Positions 54,404 through 62,432 of a stretch of DNA of 64,000 bases are shown here, piece after piece. The notes beneath the pieces were generated by a model. That model did not search any database and was not told the origin of the DNA. It saw only the letters and a list, made by a program, of their open reading frames with translations. This stretch comes from PHAA01 sp034927445 (lineage in GTDB: Bacteria > Bacillota > Syntrophomonadia > Syntrophomonadales > Syntrophomonadaceae): positions 1 through 64,000 of the forward strand of contig JAYFPZ010000027.1 in NCBI GenBank assembly GCA_034927445.1, read 5' to 3'. Position 1 is the first letter of the stretch. Each line of letters starts with the position of its first letter. The translations under genes were made by a program, and so were the position numbers.

Positions 54404-55267
54404 TTATTTCCTTCGAACAGGAATCCAAACTTCACTATAGGCGTAATCTTTTTTATGTTTATCCATTTTAGTAAAAGAAAAAGCGGGGGCATTGATTACT
54501 TCGTAATTGGAAGAAGAAAGCCATTCTGAATATATTTTTGCCATTGTTTCTTGTAACGCAGAAGGAAATGGTCCTTCATTCGGAAATATTGCCCAAGTGC
54601 AAGCTTCGACCGGCACTTTATTTAATAAATCACTTACTTGATTTTCAGTCGTTAAAATACCTATCAAGTGAGTTAAATCTCCTTCTTCTTTTAAGAAATT
54701 AGTGTCAGCTTCATAAGAAGCATTGACAATTTCATAAGGCTCTATATTTTGAAGAGAATGCATTTCTTCTTTTTGTTCGTCTGTTATGCTTTCGGCAAGC
54801 TTTACAATCTCGTTATTAATACCTTCAAATTGCATAGGAACACGTTTGCTTACGCCGACTAGATTAAACGCCGGTTTATCTTCAATTCTAAATTCCATAG
54901 GAATTCCTCCCTTGACGGTTATTACGAATGAAAGTTTGGGGAACGATTTGCTAATGCCTTTTTTTATTACATCCGAGGGTAAAAATCCGCTCCATTTTTT
55001 AAATGACCGCGTAAAGCCGTCAATTGACTGATAACCATATTTAAAAGCAACATCCGTTACTTTTTCTCCATGTAATAAATCCTTATTTGCTTCCGACAAT
55101 TTTCTGTTTTTGATATATTCATTAAGAGTCAACCCTGAAAGATAAAAAAATATCTTTCTAAAATGATAGTCAGAGATCCCAGCATATTCAGAAATTATTT
55201 CAAGGGACAGATCATCGGTTAAATGATCTTCAATATAGTCAATCACATGATTCAATTGGTTTAACAT
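54404..55267 (-). CDS. AraC-family regulator with GyrI-like effector domain
   Basis: 287 aa from ATG 55267 behind AAAGGAGGTGAG. Two AraC HTHs at the N-terminus (SLEIISEYAGISDYHFRKIF, VTDVAFKYGYQSIDGFTRSF), then an effector-binding domain (FRIEDKPAFNLVGVSKRVPM ... EACTWAIFPNEGPFPSAL, YSEVWIPV), as in SbmC/Rob-type regulators of drug response. Ligand unknown. Confidence 0.92.
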   Translation of the reverse strand: MLNQLNHVIDYIEDHLTDDLSLEIISEYAGISDYHFRKIFFYLSGLTLNEYIKNRKLSEANKDLLHGEKVTDVAFKYGYQSIDGFTRSFKKWSGFLPSDVIKKGISKSFPKLSFVITVKGGIPMEFRIEDKPAFNLVGVSKRVPMQFEGINNEIVKLAESITDEQKEEMHSLQNIEPYEIVNASYEADTNFLKEEGDLTHLIGILTTENQVSDLLNKVPVEACTWAIFPNEGPFPSALQETMAKIYSEWLSSSNYEVINAPAFSFTKMDKHKKDYAYSEVWIPVRRK

Positions 55268-55448
55268 TATCTCACCTCCTTTGCATCTACATAATAACAA
55301 AGCTATTTTAACGATGCTCGACTTTCTTAACCCAAAAAATATCGAATTATTATATAAAAAGAGATAGAATACGTTCCTTATTTATTTTGGCGGTAACGAA
55401 GGAACGGGATCATTGTCACGCTTGTATCAATAACCTGTCTCATTATCA

Positions 55449-56513
55449 CTATTTAATACTTTGCACACCTGATTTCATAACGAACTGTCTAAGAAATGGA
55501 TTATACATAGCTGGGGATTTTAAATTTTTAATGAGTAAATTTAACCTGATATCCTTTATCCTCTGATTATATCTATCTAAAAATCCATCTATTCCCTCTT
55601 CCAGACTCTGGGCTAAGTATAATGAACTTTTTAATGAATAGCTGATTCCTTCTGCCGAGCTAGGGCTAATCGCCCCTGCTGCTTCACCGACCAGGGCTAT
55701 ACTATCCCTTCCCACACAGAGCTGCGATACCTTCCTGGGCCTATAAATATACGCCCCTTCTGTTTTTAGTTTGTTATTAAAAATAAAACCTAGCTGTGTT
55801 AGTTTTGTTTTTAATAAATTATACTTAACCCTCGTCTTCTCTCCAGGTCTAAGGGCTGCCCCTACTAATACATAATTATCCTTTGGTATGACCCAGGAGT
55901 AGAAATCACTTATTTCTTCATCAAAAATTGCTGTGAAATAAGGCATATAATCTGTGCTTTCATACCATTCTTGAATTGCAATGTACCTGTCAGGAGTATT
56001 GGTATCTTTACCAATAGACTTCCTTATCCTGGAACAGGCACCGTCAGCACCTACGATAATTCTTGTCTTCGCCGATATCTCTTGCCCGTTATTTATATAT
56101 CTGATTTCATATCCACCTGGTATTTCAGCCAAGTGTTTGAAATGTGAGTTAAATCTCTTATCAACTCCAGTTGGGAGCAAAGAAACCATCCATCTATCGA
56201 ATTTGTTCCTATCCATGTTAAAATAAAATCTCTGGTACAGCCTTTCCAGATGATTAGTCAGATCAATGGTTCTTACAGCAAATAGCTGCGGATTAACCAG
56301 AATATCTTTAGGTATCCCTAAACCCAACCTTGCAATCATTTTCTGAGCATCGGGGGCCAGTAATCCGCCGCAGCATTTATTTATAAGGTTATTTGGTTTC
56401 TCATTTTCCAGGTCCCTTTTATCTATCAATAAAACTTTATATCTGTCACCGATTAATCGTGCAAGGTTAGATCCGGCAGGGCCTGCCCCTACTATTACAA
56501 TATCGTACATCAT
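55449..56513 (-). CDS. Geranylgeranyl reductase family FAD-dependent oxidoreductase
   Basis: 354 aa. FAD Rossmann motif DIVIVGAGPAGSNLARLIG, a second GADGACSRIRKSI and GEAAGAISPSSAEGI motif. Reduces isoprenoid or other double bonds in related proteins; substrate here unknown. A tyrosine/tryptophan-rich middle (SDFYSWVIPKDNYVLVG). Preceded by a palindrome-containing upstream region. Confidence 0.87.
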   Translation of the reverse strand: MMYDIVIVGAGPAGSNLARLIGDRYKVLLIDKRDLENEKPNNLINKCCGGLLAPDAQKMIARLGLGIPKDILVNPQLFAVRTIDLTNHLERLYQRFYFNMDRNKFDRWMVSLLPTGVDKRFNSHFKHLAEIPGGYEIRYINNGQEISAKTRIIVGADGACSRIRKSIGKDTNTPDRYIAIQEWYESTDYMPYFTAIFDEEISDFYSWVIPKDNYVLVGAALRPGEKTRVKYNLLKTKLTQLGFIFNNKLKTEGAYIYRPRKVSQLCVGRDSIALVGEAAGAISPSSAEGISYSLKSSLYLAQSLEEGIDGFLDRYNQRIKDIRLNLLIKNLKSPAMYNPFLRQFVMKSGVQSIK

Positions 56514-56748
56514 GCAACCTCACAAAATAATTATATATTTATCATTTCAATGGCATCTTTTTACTTCAAGTAGGCAGTCTTTGGCTGCGCTGCTGCATCT
56601 CTAGCGGCTATCCAGGCAACCAAAATATACACAAAACAAGAACTGGAGTTCCAATAATAAAAACAGCTATCTTTAAAAAGAGTGTTGAACCATGTTTTAT
56701 AAAAACAACAACTCACTTATTATTGTTAATATGATTTTAACACGTTTT

Positions 56749-56765
56749 TTATTGTTTAACAATAA
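56749..56765. promoter_or_regulatory. 17-bp palindrome upstream of the flavoprotein gene
   Basis: TTATTGTTTAACAATAA, perfect around a single centre base, within an AT-rich promoter-like region. Candidate operator of an unknown repressor. Confidence 0.45.
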
Positions 56766-56870
56766 ATTTTTATTGTAACATGATATATTTTTGTTGTTAT
56801 ATAATTTTAAGGATTTGATTTTAAGGTTTTAAGAAAAATCTACTTGATACTAAAAATGCTAATAAAAATA

Positions 56871-56907
56871 GGGTACTGTCTCTTAAAAATACTAAAAGAC
56901 AATACCC
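56871..56907 (-). terminator. Terminator after the ECF sigma/anti-sigma pair
   Basis: 11-bp stem with one G-U wobble, followed on minus by ATTTTTATT. About 165 bp downstream of the anti-sigma stop. Confidence 0.55.
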
Positions 56908-57072
56908 TTACTTTATTTATTTTACTAGTCTCTTAAAACCTTGGTATATAAGGCTTTAAGACCTATATTTGTACTATGTTAAACCTTATTTCGATTAGTC
57001 TTTGTTGCTGATCGCTGCTTGGGCCATTGCTAGCAAAATAGACCAATCTCTATTTTTCACATTATGGAATAC

Positions 57073-57444
57073 TCAGCGTCTGCGCCAGGCGGCTTTCACG
57101 CCAAGCACTACCAAACCTATCATCAGCAGGATACCAATTAGCGCAGCGCCGGGCGCGTCATCGGTTTCCCCAATGTAAATGCCGGCAATGCCAATCAATA
57201 TGCCGATGACAAATAGGCAGATAGCGATGCCCCACGCCTTGCGCCTGACTTTCTTTAAAAAATCCACCTCTTTATCCGTAGTTGGCGGCAGCGGTATGTT
57301 GACAGGGGATTTCATCTTTTCATAGTCCGAACGGCAGTCGTTACATTCCTTCAAATGCTGTTCGACTTCCGCTGTCGTTTCTTCGCTGAGCAGTCCGTCG
57401 ACATAACCAGGCAATAAGTCTTTAACGATACAGCATTTCAACAT
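57073..57444 (-). CDS. Anti-sigma factor (zf-HC2, two-helix)
   Basis: 123 aa. Zinc-finger motif HLKECNDCRSDY (H-x3-C-x2-C), then two membrane segments (GIAICLFVIGILIGIAGIY and AALIGILLMIGLVVLGV). It would hold its cognate ECF sigma at the membrane. Overlaps the sigma gene by 7 bp. Confidence 0.9.
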   Translation of the reverse strand: MLKCCIVKDLLPGYVDGLLSEETTAEVEQHLKECNDCRSDYEKMKSPVNIPLPPTTDKEVDFLKKVRRKAWGIAICLFVIGILIGIAGIYIGETDDAPGAALIGILLMIGLVVLGVKAAWRRR

Positions 57445-57920
57445 GACAACACCTCCATTATTTTTTGCTTTGCCCTATAAAAAGTTGTCCGCGCCCAGTT
57501 TTCGCTTTTGCCGAGGACTTCCCCAATTTCCGAAAAGGAGAACTCTCCGGAAAGCCTCATATGGACAACTTCTCTCATCGGCTCGCTCAAGGCATGGATT
57601 GCCTTATACAAGGATAACTTATCACTGGTCAGCAGAACCAATTGTTCAGGCGTTGATGAGCCGGGTATATCTTCAGTCAGCTCCTGCGCGGCGTGTCGGT
57701 TTCGCCTCCGCAATTCTTGATACCAGGCGTGTTTAGCAATCTGACAAAGCCAAACCGATATTTTACAGCTACCATCATATTGACCGATAGAATAGACGGC
57801 GCGATAGAAAGTTTCCTGAGTCAGTTCTTCCGCCGTATCCGAGTCGTGAGACAGTGAGAGCAAGAACCGGTATACGCTTCGGGCGTGTTCTTTGTATATT
57901 TCTTCAATGCGGTCACCCAC
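57438..57920 (-). CDS. ECF-type sigma factor
   Basis: 160 aa from the GTG at 57920, 8 nt behind AAAGGAGG (upstream TTG is less likely). Region 2 (SVYRFLLSLSHDSDTAEELT, FYRAV) and region 4 HTH (FSFSEIGEVLGKSENWARTT, FYRAKQKI). Paired with the anti-sigma. Target regulon unknown. Confidence 0.9.
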   Translation of the reverse strand: MGDRIEEIYKEHARSVYRFLLSLSHDSDTAEELTQETFYRAVYSIGQYDGSCKISVWLCQIAKHAWYQELRRRNRHAAQELTEDIPGSSTPEQLVLLTSDKLSLYKAIHALSEPMREVVHMRLSGEFSFSEIGEVLGKSENWARTTFYRAKQKIMEVLSC

Positions 57921-58007
57921 TACCCCCCCTCCTTTCAATCGATTCTACTTATATATCCCAAAAATAAGAGTTTCGTTACAGAGGAAAAGTTCTTTTAAAT
58001 AAAAAAG

Positions 58008-58047
58008 CGGAGAGAACCATTTTTCCGTTCAAAACCCCGCCTTTTAT
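58008..58047. terminator. Bidirectional hairpin between ppdK and the sigma gene
   Basis: AAAAAAGCGG and CCGCCTTTT flank a 24-nt loop; pairing holds on both strands with a T-run at each end. Weak short stem. Confidence 0.4.
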
Positions 58048-58151
58048 AAAATCTAATTTGCCAAATGAGTATTATTCTCATTATCTGTAAATGCACCTAA
58101 CCATATTACGTTTTATATGCATATACAATACAAAACCTTTAGCAAGAATAG

Positions 58152-58190
58152 AAACAGGGTATCGCAGCTTTATCGTGCAATACCCTGTTT
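58152..58190 (-). terminator. Terminator after ppdK
   Basis: AAACAGGGTAT (58152-58162) and ATACCCTGTTT (58180-58190), perfect 11 bp, T-rich end, 30 bp past the stop. Confidence 0.8.
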
Positions 58191-58219
58191 TAATTGTTAC
58201 ATATACACTTTTACTTTGG

Positions 58220-60868
58220 TTATTTCTTCGCTTTCAACGCTGCCTGAGCTGCCGCCAAGCGGGCAATAGGAATCCGGTAGGGCGAGCAGCTTACATAATT
58301 AAGGCCGATCAGATGACAAAACTCAACCGAACTGGGCTCGCCACCATGCTCGCCGCATATCCCCATGAGTATTCCCGGCCTGGTATTCCGCGCTTTTTCC
58401 ACCGCCATTTTCATCAGAGCACCTACTCCCTTGCGGTCGAGCACGGCAAAGGGATTGTCTTTCAGCACCTTTCTTTCCAGGTAAACCGGGATAAACTTGC
58501 CCTCAGCGTCATCCCGGCTGAAGCCCAGGGTAGTTTGGGTCAAATCGTTGGTGCCAAACGAGAAGAATTCAGCCTGTTCAGCAATTTCATCAGCCACAAC
58601 GCAAGCCCGAGGCAGTTCCAGCATAGTTCCCAGCACAAAGTTCAGTTCCATCTGGTTCTCCTTTTTAACCTCTTCATATACCTTGAGTATATCTTCCCGG
58701 AGCAAAGTAAATTCTGCTTTATCCATTACCAAGGGTATTTCCACTTCAGTGAAGGTTTCAATACCTTCCTTTTTCAATTGACACTTAGCTTCAAAAATAG
58801 CCCGAGCCTGCATAATATATATCTCGGGATAGGTCAGACCCAGGCGGCAGCCGCGGTGCCCCAGCATGGGATTGGCCTCCTGCAGTTTATGGATCTTCTT
58901 CAGCAATTCCTCTTTGGCAAATATCTCATATTGGCTGGCATTGGCATGTTTCATCTCCGCGATTTCCAGCATCAGCGATTCATGATCGGGCAGGAATTCG
59001 TGCAGAGGCGGGTCCAACAGCCGGATGGTAACCGGGAAGGGGGCCATGGCTTTCAGGATGCCATAGAAGTCGTCCCGCTGGAAAGGCAGCAGCTTGGCCA
59101 GGGCGGTCTCACGGTCGGCCAAAGTCTCAGCCAGTATCATCTCCTGCACAATGGGCAATCTTTCCTGGGCCATAAACATATGCTCAGTACGGCACAGCCC
59201 GATGCCTTCAGCTCCAAACGCTCTGGCTTTGGCCGCATCTTCAGGCGTATCGGCATTGGCTCTTACTGCCAGCCGCTTGGTTTCGTTGGCCCATCCCAGA
59301 AGGGTTTCAAACTCATCGGACAGGGTCGGCTCAATCATAGGCACCTCTCCCAGCATAACTTTGCCGGTGGCGCCGTCTACCGTAATAATGTCCCCTTCTT
59401 TGACCACCAAATCATTAACGGTAAATTGTTTGGCTTCAACATCTATCTTAATACTCTCACAGCCGCACACACACGGTTTGCCCATGCCGCGGGCCACAAC
59501 TGCCGCGTGGGAAGTCATGCCGCCGCGGGCGGTTAAAACCCCTTCCGCCCGTACGATGCCGTGGATGTCATCCGGAGCGGTTTCATTCCGGACCAGGACA
59601 ACCTTTTCACCAGCTTCGCCGAGTTTTTCAGCCACATCGGCGTCAAGGACAACCTTGCCGCAGGCAGCGCCGGGTGAAGCAGGCAGACCCTGGGCAATCG
59701 GCTGTAATTGCACGGAATTGTCAATTTGACGGTGCAGGAGCTGGTCAATCTGTTCCGGGTCAACTCTAAGCAGAGCTTCTTCTCTACTGATCAACCCTTC
59801 ATTTACCATGTCAACCGCAATTTTAACGGCTGCCCGGGCGGTCCTTTTGCCGTTCCGGGTCTGCAGCATATACAAAGTCCCCTTTTCCACGGTAAATTCT
59901 ATATCCTGCATATCACGATAATGCTGCTCCAGATTGTGGCAGGTATTGATAAATTGTTCATATACCGACGGCAGGCCTTCTTTTAAACGGGAAATGGGCA
60001 AAGGGGTTCTGATCCCTGCCACCACATCCTCGCCCTGTGCATTTACCAGAAACTCACCATATAATTCCTTTGAACCCGTTGACGGGCTGCGGGTGAATGC
60101 CACTCCGGTACCGCAGTCTTCACCCAGGTTGCCAAAGGCCATACATTGAACATTTACTGCTGTACCGAGGTCGTCGGCAATTTTATTCAACCGGCGGTAG
60201 ACAATGGCCCGCTGATTATTCCAGGAACCAAACACGGCTTTGATCGACATGGTAAGCTGCTCCAATACATCCTGAGGGAAGTTGAAGCCTTTTTCCGTAT
60301 GTACCAGGGCTTTATATTCCTTAATGATTTCTTTTAAATCGTTAGCCGGGATCTCATAATCAAAAATAATTCCTAATCTGCGTTTATATTTTTCTACGAT
60401 CTCTTCAAAGGCAGCATGTTCTATTTCCAGTACTACATCACTAAACATCTGGATAAAACGGCGATAGCAGTCAAAAGCAAACCGGTCGTCGCCTGATAAG
60501 CTGGCCAATCCCTGAACCGTTTCATCATTTAATCCCAGATTTAGAATAGTATCCATCATACCGGGCATGGATACGGCTGCGCCTGATCTTACCGAGACCA
60601 ACAGGGGGTTTTCCCGGTCCCCGAATTTCTTCCCGGTTTTTGCCTCCAATTTATTCAGGGCAGCAACTGCCGACTCCCACATACCTTGCGGGAAGGTCTG
60701 GTTAAGTGCCAGATATTCATTACAAGCCTCGGCGGTTATGGTGAATCCAGGCGGCACCGGCAGCCCGATCCGGGTCATTTCAGCCAGGTTGGCCCCTTTC
60801 CCTCCTAAAATCGCGCGCATTTCTGATGTTCCTTCTTCAAACATATAGACGAACTTTTTGTTAGACAT
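58220..60868 (-). CDS. ppdK: Pyruvate, phosphate dikinase
   Basis: 882 aa, complete. ATP-grasp N-terminus (GGKGANLAEMTRIGLPVPPG), the swivelling His domain (TARGGMTSHAAVVARGMG, phospho-His), then the PEP/pyruvate barrel (FFSFGTNDLTQTTLGFSRDD and GICGEHGGEPSSV). Interconverts pyruvate and PEP with PPi, typical of syntrophs and other anaerobes. Start overlaps its regulator by 8 bp. Confidence 0.97.
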   Translation of the reverse strand: MSNKKFVYMFEEGTSEMRAILGGKGANLAEMTRIGLPVPPGFTITAEACNEYLALNQTFPQGMWESAVAALNKLEAKTGKKFGDRENPLLVSVRSGAAVSMPGMMDTILNLGLNDETVQGLASLSGDDRFAFDCYRRFIQMFSDVVLEIEHAAFEEIVEKYKRRLGIIFDYEIPANDLKEIIKEYKALVHTEKGFNFPQDVLEQLTMSIKAVFGSWNNQRAIVYRRLNKIADDLGTAVNVQCMAFGNLGEDCGTGVAFTRSPSTGSKELYGEFLVNAQGEDVVAGIRTPLPISRLKEGLPSVYEQFINTCHNLEQHYRDMQDIEFTVEKGTLYMLQTRNGKRTARAAVKIAVDMVNEGLISREEALLRVDPEQIDQLLHRQIDNSVQLQPIAQGLPASPGAACGKVVLDADVAEKLGEAGEKVVLVRNETAPDDIHGIVRAEGVLTARGGMTSHAAVVARGMGKPCVCGCESIKIDVEAKQFTVNDLVVKEGDIITVDGATGKVMLGEVPMIEPTLSDEFETLLGWANETKRLAVRANADTPEDAAKARAFGAEGIGLCRTEHMFMAQERLPIVQEMILAETLADRETALAKLLPFQRDDFYGILKAMAPFPVTIRLLDPPLHEFLPDHESLMLEIAEMKHANASQYEIFAKEELLKKIHKLQEANPMLGHRGCRLGLTYPEIYIMQARAIFEAKCQLKKEGIETFTEVEIPLVMDKAEFTLLREDILKVYEEVKKENQMELNFVLGTMLELPRACVVADEIAEQAEFFSFGTNDLTQTTLGFSRDDAEGKFIPVYLERKVLKDNPFAVLDRKGVGALMKMAVEKARNTRPGILMGICGEHGGEPSSVEFCHLIGLNYVSCSPYRIPIARLAAAQAALKAKK

Positions 60869-61682
60869 TACTTAACCTCCTATAGTAGATTTCTAATATT
60901 TTACTGGCTGTCTCTTCCACTGCGCGATTCGTGACGTCAATAACCGGACAGCCCAGTTTCTTCATTATTTTATTGGCAAAATCCAGCTCTTCCAATATGC
61001 GTTCAAAATTGGCGTAACTGGCCTGGCCGCTTAATCCCAGAGTTTTCAGACGTTCCGCCCGTATATTGTTTAATAATTCGGGGTTTATCACCAACCCGAT
61101 AACTTTACCCCGTTTAACCTTAAACAGTTCATCCGGAGGAGTAACCTCCGGAACCAGAGGCACATTAGCCACTTTAATCCGTTTATGGGCCAGATACATG
61201 GACAACGGTGTTTTAGAGGTGCGGGAGACGCCCACTAAAACAATGTCGGCTTGGGTTATCCCGCGGGGGTCCTTGCCGTCATCATAACGCACCGCAAATT
61301 CAACCGCCTCTACCCGACGATAATACATCTCGTCCACTTTCCTCAACAAGCCCGGTTCACGTTTGGGGGCCAAATGGCTGGCTTCTTCAAAAGCCAATAT
61401 TATCGGCCCGAGGATGTCAACACAGACCACTCCGGCCTCGGCCGCTTCGTGCCGGAGGAAATCCGCCAGCTCATCCAGAACCAGCGTATAGGCAATTAAA
61501 AAATTGTTTTCAACTGCTTGATGAACGATTTCTGAAAGGGTAGCCTTGTCAGATATATTAGGAATCTGTCTGATTTCCATACTTCCAGAGTTAAACTGGC
61601 TGGCGGCGGCTCTTACTACCATCTCAGCCGTCTCACCAATGGAATCCGATACAATAAAAACCCCCGGTAAATGATTTGCCAA
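60861..61682 (-). CDS. PPDK regulatory protein (bifunctional kinase/phosphorylase, DUF299)
   Basis: 273 aa. VFIVSDSIGETAEMVVRAA, P-loop GVSRTSKTPLSMYLA and a DITNRAVEETA-like end (IDVTNRAVEETASKIL). Phosphorylates and dephosphorylates the PPDK active-site Thr. Its own ATG follows AGGAGGTTAGG. Between ccpN-like and ppdK genes, as in Firmicutes. Confidence 0.93.
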   Translation of the reverse strand: MANHLPGVFIVSDSIGETAEMVVRAAASQFNSGSMEIRQIPNISDKATLSEIVHQAVENNFLIAYTLVLDELADFLRHEAAEAGVVCVDILGPIILAFEEASHLAPKREPGLLRKVDEMYYRRVEAVEFAVRYDDGKDPRGITQADIVLVGVSRTSKTPLSMYLAHKRIKVANVPLVPEVTPPDELFKVKRGKVIGLVINPELLNNIRAERLKTLGLSGQASYANFERILEELDFANKIMKKLGCPVIDVTNRAVEETASKILEIYYRRLSNV

Positions 61683-61700
61683 ATTTCCTAACCTCCTCGA

Positions 61701-62351
61701 TTATTTAAAGGCCAGATCCAAAAACAAGCGAGTTATATTGGTTTTGGTGACCCTGCCCACAACCTCGTAGCTCTCTTCACCTGGCGCCCCGATAAATCTT
61801 TTTACCACCGGCAAGGAATCAACTTCATGTTCCACAATCTTTTTTACCGCCTCCACTACTGTATCCTCACAATCGGCAGTAATAACATTGGGCATACGGG
61901 TCATAATCACACTCACCGGGACCTGGTGAATGTCAACCTTACCCAGGGTGGTCTTTAAGAGATCTTTGCGCGAGACCAGTCCTGCCAGATAATTATCATC
62001 ATCTACAACAAAAATACTACCAGTGTCCTCTAAAAACAAAGTTACTATGGCATCATAAATACTGCATTTTTCTTTGACCACGACCGCCATCGACATAATA
62101 TCCTTGACCCGGTACAGGTTCAGAATCTTTCTGATTTGATTGTTGGCCCCATCGGCTTTGTATGTATAGCCTACCCGGGGTTTAGCTTCCAGGTAACCGG
62201 ACATGGTTAGAACTGCCAAATCAGGCCGCAGGGCGGCCCTAGTCACCTCCAACAGTTCCGCAATGCTTTCGCCGGTAATAGGTCCATAATTTTTGACTAT
62301 GTCCAGGATTTTTTCTTGGCGTTCATTTAACTCGATTTTTTTCACCACCAA
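61701..62351 (-). CDS. CcpN-like HTH and CBS-domain transcriptional regulator
   Basis: 216 aa. N-terminal winged HTH (GPITGESIAELLEVTRAALR), then two CBS domains (VKDIMSMAVVVKEKCSIYDA ... SVIMTRMPNVITADCEDTVV). In Bacillus this family (CcpN/YqzB) represses gluconeogenesis, and the partner here is the ppdK regulator. Nucleotide-binding by CBS is likely. Confidence 0.9.
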   Translation of the reverse strand: MVVKKIELNERQEKILDIVKNYGPITGESIAELLEVTRAALRPDLAVLTMSGYLEAKPRVGYTYKADGANNQIRKILNLYRVKDIMSMAVVVKEKCSIYDAIVTLFLEDTGSIFVVDDDNYLAGLVSRKDLLKTTLGKVDIHQVPVSVIMTRMPNVITADCEDTVVEAVKKIVEHEVDSLPVVKRFIGAPGEESYEVVGRVTKTNITRLFLDLAFK

Positions 62352-62432
62352 TTATGCTATACTTTTTGGGTAAAACCACACTAATTATATATACTATATA
62401 GACTAAAAAAATCCTGTTTGCAAGTAAATTTT

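Larger units (their letters stand above)
56514..57072. other. Intergenic region with palindrome and hairpin
   Basis: No gene in 560 bp. TTATTGTT-T-AACAATAA (56749-56765) is a perfect palindrome with further TTATTGT copies nearby. GGGTACTGTCT/AGACAATACCC (56871-56907) is a stem with a T-rich end on minus. Confidence 0.5.

Noticed and set aside
58091..59536. 481-codon plus ORF opposite ppdK
   Set aside because: Antisense shadow of a well-conserved ppdK; sequence has no recognisable domain.
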